Assembly: GCA_021432635.1 (NCBI GenBank)
Contig: MU270128.1
Span: forward strand, 67,163 to 131,162
Direction of reading: 5' to 3'
DNA from: Thozetella sp. PMI_491
Taxonomy: Eukaryota; Ascomycota; Sordariomycetes; Chaetosphaeriales; Chaetosphaeriaceae
DNA length: 64,000 nucleotides
The translations under genes and the position numbers were made by a program. Under the pieces are notes generated by a model. The model had not been told where the DNA came from. It did no database searches and was given only the letters and a program-made list of their open reading frames with translations. Positions within the stretch are counted from its first letter, which is position 1; each line of letters begins with the position of its first letter. Below are positions 31,184 to 42,592 of the stretch, one piece after another.

Positions 31184-32614
31184 ATGGCGCCTCAGCTCGA
31201 CGGCTACTTCAAGCAGGTCGACGACATGTCGGACCACTTCATCGAGCGCCTCCGCAAGGCCGTGGCCATCCCGTCCGTCTCGGCCGAGGCCGCCCGCCGC
31301 CCCGATGTCGTCCGCATGGGCCACTTCCTCGCCGACGAGCTCAAGGCGCTCGGCGCAACGGTCGAACTCCGCGAGCTGGGCCCGCAGCCCGGACACCCCG
31401 AGCTCACCCTCCCCCCCGTCGTTCTCGGCCGTTACGGCTCCGACAAGAACAAGCGAACCATCCTCGTCTACGGGCACTACGACGTGCAGCCAGCGGAGAA
31501 GAGCGACGGCTGGGCGACGGAACCCTTCGAGCTCACCATCGCGGAGGACGGCCGCATGCTCGGCCGCGGCTCGACAGACGACAAGGGCCCGGTTCTCGGC
31601 TGGCTTAACGCCATCGAGGCCCACCAGAAGCTCGGTCTGGACTTCCCCGTCAACCTCCTGATGTGCTTCGAGGGCATGGAGGAGTACGGCAGCGAGGGTC
31701 TCGACGACCTGATCGAGGCCGAGGCCAAGAAGTGGTTCGCCGACGCTGACGCTGTCTGCATCAGCGACAACTACTGGCTGGGCACCGAGAAGCCCTGCCT
31801 CACATACGGCCTGCGCGGGTGCAATTACTACAGTGTCGAGATCTCGGGCCCCGGCGCTGATCTGCACAGCGGCGTGTTCGGCGGCACCGCCCAGGAGCCC
31901 ATGACGGACCTGGTGCGCATCCTGGGCAACCTGGTGGACACCAACGGGAAGATCTTGATCCCCGGCATCAACGAGCAGGTGGCCGCCGTGACGGCGGACG
32001 AGGAGGGTCTCTACGACAGCATCGCCTTCACGGTCGAGACCCTGCACGAGTCACTCGGCAGCAAGACGACCATCTTCGACGACAAGAAGTCGACGCTGAT
32101 GGCCCGGTGGCGCTACCCCAGCCTGTCGGTGCACGGCATCGAGGGCGCCTTCTCGGCGCCAGGAGCCAAGACGGTCATCCCCGCCAAGGTGATCGGCAAG
32201 TTCTCGATCCGCACCGTGCCCGACATGGAGATCGAGAAGACGAACGAGGCTGTGTACCAGTACGTCCGCGACCAGTTCGCCAAGCTCAACAGCAAGAACA
32301 CCCTGAACGTGTTTGCCCAGCACACAGGCAAGTGGTGGGTGGCCAGCCCCAACCACTGGAACTTCTCGGCCGCTGCCAAGGCTACGGAGCGGGTCTGGGG
32401 CATGAAGCCCGACTTCACGCGCGAGGGCGGCAGCATTCCCGTGACGATCACCTTCGAGCAGGCGACGGGCAAGAACGTGCTGCTGCTCCCCATGGGCAGC
32501 TCGACCGACGGCGCGCACTCGATCAACGAGAAGCTGGACAAGCGGAATTACATAGAGGGCATCAAGCTGCTCGGTGCATACCTGCACTATGTCGCGGAGG
32601 AGCCGCTCAGCTAA
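31184..32614 (+). CDS. Cys-Gly metallodipeptidase, M20 family (Dug1/CNDP2-like)
   Basis: From ATG 31184 the product has 476 residues, matching the family length, and begins MAPQLDGYFKQVDDMSDHFIERLR. Metal-site motifs are complete: YGHYDVQP (His, Asp), STDDKGP (bridging Asp), CFEGMEEYGSEG (catalytic and metal Glu), ISDNYW (Asp) and PMGSSTDGAHSINEK (terminal His). The dimerisation lid lies between ~200 and ~390. Yeast Dug1 hydrolyses Cys-Gly and is needed for glutathione degradation. Cytosolic by the short start. No intron. It is divergent from the antizyme gene. Confidence 0.95.
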   Translation: MAPQLDGYFKQVDDMSDHFIERLRKAVAIPSVSAEAARRPDVVRMGHFLADELKALGATVELRELGPQPGHPELTLPPVVLGRYGSDKNKRTILVYGHYDVQPAEKSDGWATEPFELTIAEDGRMLGRGSTDDKGPVLGWLNAIEAHQKLGLDFPVNLLMCFEGMEEYGSEGLDDLIEAEAKKWFADADAVCISDNYWLGTEKPCLTYGLRGCNYYSVEISGPGADLHSGVFGGTAQEPMTDLVRILGNLVDTNGKILIPGINEQVAAVTADEEGLYDSIAFTVETLHESLGSKTTIFDDKKSTLMARWRYPSLSVHGIEGAFSAPGAKTVIPAKVIGKFSIRTVPDMEIEKTNEAVYQYVRDQFAKLNSKNTLNVFAQHTGKWWVASPNHWNFSAAAKATERVWGMKPDFTREGGSIPVTITFEQATGKNVLLLPMGSSTDGAHSINEKLDKRNYIEGIKLLGAYLHYVAEEPLS

Positions 32615-33982
32615 GCGGCTGCAGCGATAGGGACGAGCAGACTAGCATAATTAGTGTAATCACTATCGTTCCTCTCCTGAGAACTAAGGCAATACAAAAA
32701 TCCATGTCCAAAACCCCGTCCCAGGTTCTCCCTCATACTTGCTCACTTTTCCCACTGCACGATGCCCTGCGCACATGGAGAGTGGCTCTGCGGCAAGCTG
32801 CTTCGTATGGCCAGGAGCCTCGCCTGGTCAGCGTAGGCGCAGGTTAGTAAGCCTGACCGCCATGTGTCTCCATGCAATCTCACCGTTGACTGCTGTCGAT
32901 GCCCCAAAAGGTAGTGAAGAGATAGCTGGGCCAGAACTGCAGAACTGGGCAGCTGTGGAACGGGGCTTATTTGCAATCACGGGCGGTGGCACATGTCCCC
33001 CTGCATCTAGCCTAGCTGTCAAGGCCGGCTATTGCTGCTGCAGATGCTCTGGCTTAGCGGGACCCCACCATCCACGCGGTGCGCCATGCAACCGCGAGCT
33101 GAATTCTCACTCAGCCAGGTGGGCATGAGAGCCATGTTGAGATTCAAATGGTTAGCTGAACATGGTCGTGTAAGAGACCATTCCCAAAGCACTCGGCTCG
33201 ATCTCCAACAGCCAGCGCAGCCCCTCCTCCAGTGGGGGGGTTCGGGAGGCGAAGGGACAGGGATGCCCCACCTCGTCGCATCAATCTGCCGTTATCGATA
33301 ACCCGGCCGCGGTTCGCTAGAATGCAGAATGGAGGGGACCCTGGCTACCTACCCTAGCCGCTTCCCTCCTTACCGCCCTAAGCCTGCTGCAAAAGCCCGC
33401 CATCGGCTTGACGGATGGGTGATGGATGATGGATGATGGACCAGGTCGGGCGTCGACGCGCCGCCCTGCCCCTTCCTGTGCTGCGCTGTCAGGCAAAGTC
33501 GGGCGACGGTCGGGCAGGCTCGGAAGACATGTCTGAGGAGAAGAAATTTAAATTTGGCACAAATCTCTAGAATCCGATCGCCTGGGCTGCGACATTGTCC
33601 TACATGCCTACCGAGCTCTTGCGTCTTTGTCGCTCACCACCCACCCATAGCCGAGCCTCGAACCCCCCCCCCCCATGACCCTGTGCCACCCGTAGCTGCG
33701 GGGTCCCCGGTCCGAGACTGGCATGAGATCATCAGGTGCTTGGATGCTTTTTTTGCTGGGCGCGCATGAGTAACCCCTCCACCGCCAGGGCGTGACTTTT
33801 TCCCGTTGGCAAGCCTTCCGGGCAATCCGGTCGGACGCAGTCAGGCGATTGAACGCTCCTTCTCTGCGACATCCTCACAGGCCGCGGCGGGAGAAAGCCA
33901 CAAATCGCTCTCAGTTCCCGCCGACTCGCCTCCTCCGTGCCATCTGCCTCTCTTATCGGCCCAGTCTCACAATCCCCAGAGC
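32615..33982. other. Intergenic, no gene seen
   Basis: 1.37 kb without coding support. It contains a short TGATGGA triplicate near 33417-33440 and a C-rich run at about 33661-33675. The last ~180 bases are the leader of the yippee gene and are open in frame without an ATG. Confidence 0.5.
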
Positions 33983-34963
33983 ATGTTCGGCGACGCCGCC
34001 TCCGCCAAGAGCCCCGGCGCCATGTCTGCCGGACTCCACTTCCCTACCTTTCTGCTCCCGAGCCTCAGGCTCCCCTTTCGACGCCCGCGAGCCTCGTCGC
34101 CGTCGCGCCGAGATGCTGCGCATTTCTCGACGAGCCCGCCTATTCCGGAGCTCTCGAGCTCGCCCACCTCCACCCTCTCCAACTCCCCGGCTAGCCCCAC
34201 TAGCCCGACATCCTATTACCCGGACCTCCTCCAGGATCCAGCCGCGCCGACCAAAGGACGCCATGCCCGGGCTATTAACGCGCCCGCTCGCGGCACAGGA
34301 CTTTCACGCGTAGGCCCGGACACGCTTCGCTGCACCACCTGCAGCACCGACGTCGCCTTCGGCGCGCAGATCGTGAGCAAGGGCTTCACGGGGCGCCACG
34401 GCCGCGCCTTTCTGGTGTCGCCCCCTTCCGTCCTACCCACCCCGTCGTGCCCGGGCTCGCCCACCTCGGGCCTGGCGCAGACCATGGGGCACGGGGCCAG
34501 CCTAGAGAACCTGGTCAACGTCCGCGTTGGCCGCGCCGAGAACCGGCAGCTCGTCACGGGCGCCCACGTGGTTGCCGACATTACCTGCGCCGTGTGCGGG
34601 GTGAAGCTGGGCTGGAAGTACGTCGACGCTAAGGAGGCGACCCAGAAGTACAAGGTCGGCAAGTTCATCCTGGAGACGCAGCGGGTGGCCGCGTACCGGA
34701 GCTGGGAAGATGTCGGGCCGGAGGCGTCGCACTCGGGAAGCACGGAGCCGGCCGGCGACGACGGGCGGAGGAAGAGCTCGAGCGCTAGATCGAGATCATC
34801 CGGCTACATGACGATGGACGACATTGAAGACGACGAGGGCGACACGGTCGAGTTCGACTCGGACGACGAAGACGAGTGCGAGGACATCTTTGCCGGGACG
34901 TGGGATCCCGAGGTGGCGGCGCAGAGGCGGAGAAGCCGTGTTTCGGCCCTCTCGAGGAAGTGA
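33983..34963 (+). CDS. Yippee family zinc-binding protein
   Basis: From ATG 33983 the protein has 326 residues; a second ATG at 34022 (MSAGLHFPTFLLPS) is equally acceptable and closer to relatives. A Ser/Pro/Arg-rich leader precedes the yippee domain at ~residues 100-235, which carries both zinc-binding CxxC pairs (LRCTTCST and ITCAVCG) and the conserved strand VGKFILETQRV. The loop between them is enlarged by a Pro/Ser insert (FLVSPPSVLPTPSCPGS). The C-terminal tail is strongly acidic (DDIEDDEGD...DSDDEDECED). Yippee proteins are small conserved zinc proteins, in animals part of CTLH E3 ligase complexes; the fungal role is not settled. No intron. Confidence 0.85.
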   Translation: MFGDAASAKSPGAMSAGLHFPTFLLPSLRLPFRRPRASSPSRRDAAHFSTSPPIPELSSSPTSTLSNSPASPTSPTSYYPDLLQDPAAPTKGRHARAINAPARGTGLSRVGPDTLRCTTCSTDVAFGAQIVSKGFTGRHGRAFLVSPPSVLPTPSCPGSPTSGLAQTMGHGASLENLVNVRVGRAENRQLVTGAHVVADITCAVCGVKLGWKYVDAKEATQKYKVGKFILETQRVAAYRSWEDVGPEASHSGSTEPAGDDGRRKSSSARSRSSGYMTMDDIEDDEGDTVEFDSDDEDECEDIFAGTWDPEVAAQRRRSRVSALSRK

Positions 34964-35684
34964 TAACTCGGCAACTCGAACCCGTTAGGCCATCAGACCC
35001 TACTCTCATGGGCGGTTGTGGGCTGGAGTTACGGTGCATTTAAGGTCGGCTGCGTGTGCGATTCATTATACCCCGCGATGATACACATCTCTCGAGTTAC
35101 ACGGTTATATTGTTTGGGCTGCTTGTTGGACACGCATTGTCTGGTCCTTCAGCACATCGCTTGGGATCTCTAATCCGAAGTGCATAAGCAATGGTCGAAG
35201 GCCGGACAGCCTTGAGTAATACCCAGGCGCTTCTTAGTTGTTCCTGTTTCCCGATTTGGGAAGTACAGATATATGTGCCTTATTTAGACTGCATATCTAC
35301 TAGTCTCATTCCACTTTACTCCGATCGCTTAGCAACATATATGCTACACCCAAGCTTCCACCTCAAAATTGCAGGGGTGAAATTGAGCTTACAGTGGAGG
35401 GACAACAGGGTCTTAGACGAACGGACCACTAACCAGCCGGACTAAGGTAATGAGACTTTTGTCGTCCCTACGGCCCCCACCCACTTGCACGCCAAAACAA
35501 TCAGGGAACTAGCCACGATTAATTCTCCCTCACCGTGTACCCGATCTTCCTGTGATTCCTCAAAAACCTCCTCGTCGACCATTATATATCCCTTCGCCTA
35601 TTGCTGTCTTTATTGAACCGGTCTAGCCTCGGCTAGCCTAACCCTCGCTGTCGGTACCTCACAATAACGTGTGGTGCTGGGAGG
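34964..35684. other. Intergenic, no gene seen
   Basis: AT-rich from about 35040 onward. No supported coding sequence. It ends in the P450 promoter. Confidence 0.5.
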
Positions 35685-37494
35685 ATGTTCAAGTCGATAC
35701 TCTTTGCGGCGGCAGCGCTGCTCGCTTCATATCTCTACTCGAGGCTGCGGTACATACGGTTCAAGCAGTATGCCTACATACCGCAGTTGCCCAGCAACCT
35801 TCTTCTGGGTCATCTCAAGGTCTTTGGAGAGTTCCTACAGCGGGGCAGACCAGATCGCCATCCTGGTAAGAGGCGGCTTCCAATTACGCGTGTCCATTCT
35901 GCCAAACGTTGGAATCGTCAGTTGCTGAGCTGCTACGTCAGATGCGATCTTTGAGGAAATGTGGATTGCCAAAGGCCGACCACCGGTCATGCTTGTAGAC
36001 ATGCGCCCCATCGCTCCCCCAATGTTGCTCGTGCCAACACACGAGATCGCCGAACAAGTATCTAGGCCAACCAGGCTGCACCCCTTGAGCACGACAAAGT
36101 CGCCAACTTGGACTCATATGATTCCCATCATCGGAAAGTCGTCTCTTCTCGGCAGAGAGGTAAGTCGCGCTTGCATCGACTTTCTACTACCAAGATAGTA
36201 CTAACGTCAGGTTCTACCAGGGTCTGGACTGGAAGGAATTGCGCCGGCGCTACAACCCGGGCTTTACCTCTCAGCACATGTTGGAAGTATTGCCTCTCAT
36301 CTTAGATAGAATAGACCCCTTCCTCGGCTACCTCGATCAGTTTGCCGCATCGGGCGAGACCTTTTCCCTGGAGACGCTCATCTCCAACCTCACCTTCGAT
36401 GTTATTGGTGCCGCCATCATGGATGTTGACTTCAAAGCCCAGTACCTAGACCGTTCACAGCAAGGTGAGATCATCCGGCTCTTTTGGGAGCTCCTTCAGA
36501 CGTACAACGACGACAAGAACAACCTCCCATGGTGGGCCGTCCCGGCGACGACATACAGGCGTCGACAGCTAGGAAAGCGCATCGATGCATTGGTCAAAGG
36601 CGAGATTCAAAAGAACTACAAGGAGTCCAAGGAGAAAGCGGCAGGGAATCAGTCGCGCAGCATCCTTTCATTGAGCTTCCAAGACACCAACGTTCTTACG
36701 CCCCAACTCCTTTCCGAGACCTCAGATCAAGTGCGCACCTTCCTCTTCGCAGGCCATGACACCAATACCGGTGTGTTGCAATGGGTCATATACGAGCTCA
36801 GCCGGACGCCTCGCGCTCTGCAGGCGGTGCGTGATGAGCTGGATACTGTTTTCGGCCCCGACCCTGACCCGCGGTCTGTCTCTACCCGACTCACGCAGGA
36901 CGGCGCCGAGTACATCCCTCGCCTGACCTACATCAGCGCCGTGATCAAGGAGACGCTGCGGCTCCACCCACCAGCCGGCACGGCGCGAATGACGGCGCCT
37001 GGGACTGGATTCGTCGTCCGTGCCCCCACGGGCGAGGAGTTCTGCCTCGACGGCCTCATCCTCTATTCCTGCCATGCCATCATCCAGCGCGACCCGGCCA
37101 TCTACGGAGAAACCGCGGACGACTGGGTGCCCGAACGCTGGCTTGATGGGAAATCCAATGACATTCCTGCATCCGCGTGGCGGCCGTTTGAGAGGGGGCC
37201 AAGGAACTGTATCGGCCAAGAGCTGGCAAATCTCGAGTCCCGTGTCATCCTCGCCATCATCGCCCGGCGGTACGACTTCTCGAAGATCGGGCTCGGCGAA
37301 AGTGTTCGCGATGAGGAGGGCCGCCCGGTCGTCAACGAGAATGGGCAGTATGAAGTCAAGCCCGAGCTATATAACGTGGGTTGATTTCCAGTAGTTCGCT
37401 GCTTCGAGATTAGAGCTAACCATTGTTCGCGCAGACTAGAAGGATGACTTCAAAACCAGTGGACGGCACCCAGATGACAGTTAAGTTCGCTTGA
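35685..37494 (+). CDS. Cytochrome P450 monooxygenase
   Basis: Four exons (35685-35865, 35942-36159, 36221-37375, 37435-37494) keep phase and give 537 residues. An N-terminal membrane anchor (FKSILFAAAALLASYLYS) is followed by an I-helix motif AGHDTNTGVL, the K-helix ExxR in KETLRLHPP, the PERW motif and the heme loop FERGPRNCIGQELA with its ligand Cys. The last exon is tiny and ends in the family-like tail MTSKPVDGTQ. The sequence resembles StcS-like P450s (CYP59 region of the tree), a low-confidence subfamily guess. The protein would sit in the ER membrane and use a cytochrome P450 reductase. No secondary-metabolite core enzyme is adjacent. Confidence 0.9.
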
Positions 37495-37966
37495 TCGGGA
37501 GGCGTGCACTCACGGGTCCCCCATTAGTCACTGGCTCGGCTTGTGCTAGGTCGTAACTATATCGAGAGAGCCAAGCTTCTACATGATACATCATGTTTGG
37601 TCTAATCGCCACTGAGAACTAGCAACCCATAGTAAGTGGTCGCAAGTGGTGGTGATCAGGCACCAATTTGATTTGGGTATAACATTTAGAAGAAGACAGT
37701 AGGGAGTAAAAAAGGCATTTTATAGATAGATAAGGTAGATAAAAATACCTTACCGCACCTTACTTATTCAAGTAGGTAAGAATAAAGGGCTGCAAGGAGT
37801 GATAGGGTTAGGGGTTTTACTGACTCATAGGGGACCGTGAACAAGGGCGGAATGTCTCGCCGGCTTATGTGCCAAGCTTGTCGCTGTTGACTCATTCGGA
37901 CATGTTATAATCCAGCATCTCAGAACCCTATCTAGTCCCTTAATTCAGGCCAACAGTGAATGCACA
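37495..37966. other. Intergenic with TACC/GGTA-rich block
   Basis: No gene seen. Around 37720-37790 the sequence is AT-rich and carries short inverted pairs of AAGGTA and TACCTT and a CTTACTT...AAGTAGGTAAG pair, a simple-repeat or miniature-element texture. I see no complete element. Confidence 0.45.
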
Positions 37967-38595
37967 ATGACAACGCAACCAAGTGCCGCCCTAGAGAAGG
38001 TGCGGTCGCTGCTCCAGCGGAGCGAGAGCGATCCCAGGCAGGTGGTGGTCATGACTTGCGGAATTGCAGGTCTGTCAAATTGGCACTTTCAGGCCCAATC
38101 GAAATTAAGACTAAGCTAACGCGATCGATAGGATCCGGCAAGTCGACCCTGTCAAAGGCTATTGTGGCTGAGTTCCCCTCTTACGAACGCCTGTCTATCG
38201 ATGGTTTTCTCCACGAGAAATATGGCATCTACCGCGTAGATTACTCCCCGGAAAAGTACGAGGAATACCAGGACGATGCAGACGACGAGCTGCAACGGCG
38301 TCTTGCGAGCCTGCTAGAAGATGGAAAGCGCGATATTGTTCTCGATCGGTCCCTGTATGCCAAAGAAGACAGGGACTACTACAAACGGATGATCGAAGCA
38401 AAGGGGGCCCGCTGGGTGCTTGTCTTCTTCCGGCCAGCCAGCAAGGAGCTGATATGGCGCCGGATTGTGCAGAGGCGTGAGAATGGTGTAAACGCCGACT
38501 CGGCATTCGAAATCACTAAAGATATCCTAAATGGGTACTGGGATGGTTTCGAGAATCCAGAGGGCGAGGGTGAGATTGTCATTGACGTGAACTAG
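37967..38595 (+). CDS. P-loop ATPase / kinase-like protein (AAA_33 type)
   Basis: Two exons (37967-38069, 38132-38595) encode 188 residues. The splice rebuilds Walker A as CGIAGSGKST, which is missing if the intron is read through. Downstream are the YERLSIDGFLHEKYG and RDIVLDRSLY blocks, typical of the small ATP-binding kinase-like proteins of this type, and RRIVQRRENG, a possible lid with basic residues. The substrate is unknown; relatives act on small molecules or RNA ends. The intron has a GTCTGT donor, GCTAAC branch and ATAG acceptor. Confidence 0.8.
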
Positions 38596-38688
38596 CACCG
38601 TCAAGGGGTCGCGTTCGTTTGAGTCAGAGGAAGACCGGTTTAATATATTTGAGCATTCCCTTCTGGTTTATTTTTATTTCTGCCAAGA

Positions 38689-39682
38689 ATGGCCAATCAG
38701 GGAGCTTCAAGAGTCGATGCTGCATCTCGCACTTGTTATGTTTCTCTCCGCCAGCACAGAGCGACGAGGGCTAGCCTCATATTTACCAATCGTGAGTGAA
38801 CATTAAAAGATGAGCCTGTAATTTACTGTCTTGAAAGAAAGGCGCTTCCAAGGCACTTGGCAACACCTCTAGTCAACTAGATACCCTAGAGAGATCGCTT
38901 GCACTCATCAAAGAGGAGGAGGGGCTCCATACACTGAGAGTAGAGCAGCAGCTGGGAACTATCACTGACGTGGTGGAGGAGCTCAAGCTGTTTCTCAATA
39001 CGCTAGCCACGAAGCAGGGGAAGTCACATTTTCGGCAGGTGGTCATGGCTCTCGCGGATGGAGACAAGGATGACAAACAACTAGGCGGCATCCTCTGTCG
39101 TCTCGACCAAGCGAGACACAAGCTCGCATCGCGCGCGTCAATGGCCAACGTTGGCCTGGTTGGAGACCTAAACAATGGGTGTCAAGCATCCTACAAGGTG
39201 CTCGTAAAGACAAACGAGAAAGTGAAGGAGTTGCTTGGTGTCGAGCTTGTGCTAGCCCAACAGCTAAGCGGCATAGCTTTGCGACAGTTAGGTCTTGCCG
39301 CTTTCGGTATGTTCCCCTGACTGGTACACGGACGCCTATTCTAACGTACTCACATAGAGGAGATTGTCTACTTGAGCGCAAACGACATGGCGCGGGTGAG
39401 GCAGGCCAGCTAGGCGCGTGAAAATGTCTCTTACCCTGGCAACCAGGACTATGACGATGACGATGCATTTATCCAAAGCGTCGATGGAGCGTTTATATAT
39501 GACAACATACGGAAGGCCAGGCACGCATCATGTCCGGCAAAGTGGGGGTGGAAAGTTGGCACAAGACCGCTACAAGAAAGGCCACCATTGCGCGCAACAA
39601 GTTTGGGAAGGATGTCTGGATCATGATAGGGGATCAGGGCGGCGCGGCAGCGAAAAGTTTTAACGCCAACTTCTGGAACTGA
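38689..39682 (+). pseudogene. STAND N-terminal-domain protein, frameshifted
   Basis: A tentative gene: exons 38689-38791, 38842-39306, 39358-39395 and 39447-39682 with plausible introns. The second exon encodes the conserved helical block found at the N-terminus of many fungal STAND proteins (VVMALADGDKDDKQL, then LDQARHKLASRA and VKELLGVELVLAQQL). A short intron (39396-39446) can remove an in-frame TAG at 39411. In the last exon the frame is coherent to about GAFIYDN (~39500). The remaining coding match (TEGQARIMSGKVGV to GDQGGAAAKSFNANFWN) is in another frame, consistent with a one-base loss near 39505. No NB-ARC or NACHT module follows. Either a broken gene or, if the shift is misread, a ~200-residue variant. 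Exon 1 is the weakest part of the model. Confidence 0.6.
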
Positions 39683-40484
39683 TAGTAACGGCCCTTGTAG
39701 CTTAGTACTAGCCCACTTGGCTCTCTGCTCGTCCTGTATGCTCCCTGTATATTGGCCTATTTCTTTTATTATGACTTATACTGAGGTAACTAGCTCTGAG
39801 TGTAAACCCTGAGTATGGCGGTAACTGCTGTGCATTCGGGTCACGAACCGTGTTGAGCCCTGTATTCACTCACTTACTGCTTAGGCCACACTAGGGGTGG
39901 TGCAGCAATGTTGAGCATTCGATCCCGCTCTTAATACAATGTAAAGTAACGGAGACGCAAAGACATTTTAGTTCCACTTCTCGACGAACTAGCTTCTTTC
40001 TACGGATTCCTCTTGGCCTTCGCAGAGAGCTCTAACTGTAGATTCACCAATGGCAAATATCTCTGCGACCCATGCACGTCGTTCTCCATTTGTTGGCGGA
40101 TTCCATTTCGCCGGTATGAGTATATATGCGCATCGGTAGACAATACCAAGCTTCCCTACCTAGCGGCAAACCTTTAATGTGATACTCAAGAATTTAGCTC
40201 AAGCATCTATACTTCTGATCGCTTAGGGAGTTCTAGATTACAAGCGTAAAGTTCCCGGTGCACGTAGTCAAGCCCGCTAGCGTACTGCCCATCCTCGGGA
40301 CGATCGCTTCGGCCCGACATGCGAAATTCGCTTACTCGTCTGACCGACAGGCGAAATTCGCTTTCCCGGCCAGCGTCTTTTCACGCAACCCCACAACGTC
40401 TGGTATGGCATACTGGATGAACTGCGATTAAGCAAAAAATGCCATTCCGAGATATCGCTTCGATAACAGAGCTTGAGATACCGC
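39683..40484. other. Intergenic, no gene seen
   Basis: About 800 bases, AT-rich. It contains only short unsupported frames. The ATG of the following regulator is at 40485. Confidence 0.5.
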
Positions 40485-42592
40485 ATGAAAATGGAGCCCC
40501 CACAGCTGAAGGTCTCGGCGGCGAAGCGATCTTCCATGGCATGCACGACATGCCGGCAGGTGAAAGTCCGACCCCCCGTGTCCACTTATCGGCGCACAAG
40601 CTCTCTGACATGTACTAAAGCTCCGGTGCGATGCCAGCACACGCTACCCAGCAGCATGCTCGAGATGTGACAAGCAGAAAAGAGCCTGCCTATTTGATTC
40701 GAGCTTTAAGAGGCGAGCAGTTCGAGGGTAGCGATCTCTATTACAAGATTTCCTCTCGATGTAATCCTAACTTGACGTGGCAGTGCCTTAGAAAAAGCGA
40801 CCGAGGAAAATGAACGGCTTCAAAGATTGGTTCGTTCAATCCAGGGAGCGGGCGACGATTGCACCTCACCGGTGCGGCCGGCTAGAACGACGACCGAGAA
40901 GCCAGCACCCGTTAGCCTCGTCGCTGTAGACAGTCCGCCAGACGAACTATGCTATTCATCAAACCCTGTATTTGAGCTTGATGGTACTTATCTAGACGGC
41001 CAGATGGTCTGTGAACTTTTCGAACAGTACGAGGTCTACTACCCGCGAGTAAGCATTACCCTCTGAGCTAATCTCTTCATGGATAGCTTCCGCCGTCACT
41101 ACTTACCACATCTACCTATCCTTGACATCTCGAGGCTCATCGATGACATTCACAGCAATACCCCTCTTCTCTTCTGGACTGTGTCCATTACTTCGTTGTA
41201 TAGACACCCAGCACATAGTGACTACTTTCCACGATTAGTCCAGCGCTTCCGGAGACTGTTGTCTGAACATATCGTTGGCGTCGCGATACAGTCCATACAC
41301 ACGTTGCAAGCCCTTCTACTTCTTTGCACATGGCCATTGCCGGTGATGCGCCAAAGTGATGATCCCAGCTGGAATTATTGCGGTCTAGTAGCGTCTGCTG
41401 CAATGCAGATGGGCCTCAATGACTGCTGGAAGAAGCTCAAGCCTCACGAGATCCCATCGGATGACACCATCTTGAGGCTGAAAACGTGGATAGGCTGTTT
41501 TGTGGTGACCAGCTCGTACGCTAGCAACTATTCCTCTCGTCAAAGGCCTATTCAGCTGACTGGTCCTAACGTAGCCTTGCTGCGGACCTCGGGCTTCCGC
41601 CGCCGATGCACATGGTCGCCGGCAGTGAGCCCATAGTTAGGCAGCTTCTAGAAGGAGTCTTGCCCAAAGGCTTTCTTTCTCGATCTCACCTTTTGTGCTA
41701 CTCTGTTCGGACAGTCGCTGCCTTGTATAACTGCCCATCCTCGCCACTCCAAAGCTCTCTTATCGACGTACTCGATGGCGACCTCGACCGTCTACGGGAC
41801 ACATTTCTCGAGCCCGTAAATCTATGTTTACACATCGACTTCCTCGCAGCGAAATTACGATTATATGCCCTGCCAATCCTATCTGCCGACAGAGCAGATA
41901 TGGGCATCAAAGATGCATTGAGCAGGGTTGTATGGTTCAAGGGTTTCCACATCGCTCTGCGGATGGCGACCCTGATTACCGAACCAGGGCAGGATGACCA
42001 TTCGAGACATGCTGAGCGCGTTCAAACAGATACTGTGACGCCGTATTACCCGAAGCATTACCTCCGTCTTTTAGTCATGGCCGCTATATACTTGCTAAAT
42101 TTTCTAGCCATTTGTCAGGACATGTCCCCACGGGACAAAGTCCTCGCCCGGAACCGGGTCAAGCGTGTCTACGAGACGCTGAATGGATGGTCTCGCAGTG
42201 AGCGCGACGAACCTGACCGTACTGCGAAACTTCTTGAACTTCTATCTCTTCATGCCGAAGACACAGCGATGGCAGCTTATTTCACGGAGGCAGAACCGAC
42301 TTCTATTCCTACTATTGTCGAAAACGGCCTTATGACTGCTGGCAAGATCCGTCAGCTGAAGCACTCTGAGTCGCGCGACTCGGCGAGGCAATCTCTTACC
42401 GCACGTCAGAGCCGGGTTTCTATAGATAGCACCCCAGTTTTGCAGCCTATGGGAGATATTGTACCTGAAGACCCTATCTCGCCAGACTGGGACGCATGGC
42501 TCTCGGCTGCAAATGACACAATGGATCTCCTTGGCTCTCAGTCCAGCAGCCTGCTGTTCCCAACGGATTGGGTCTGTGGGCAAGACAATTAG
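40485..42592 (+). CDS. Zn2Cys6 transcription factor
   Basis: Five exons (40485-40565, 40621-40727, 40784-41026, 41087-41515, 41575-42592) give 625 residues with phase kept at each splice. The first intron splits the zinc cluster: ACTTCRQVK joined to LRCDASTRYPAACSRCDK and C, the canonical six cysteines. It is followed by a short coiled coil (LEKATEENERLQRLV). The third splice rebuilds LFEHFRRHYLPHLPILD and the fourth SSLAADLGLPPPMH, both typical of the fungal middle homology region, which supports the model. The first donor (GTCCGA) is weak. A nuclear regulator binding CGG-containing sites; its likely target is the transporter 750 bases downstream on the same strand, inferred from position only. 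Confidence 0.85.
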
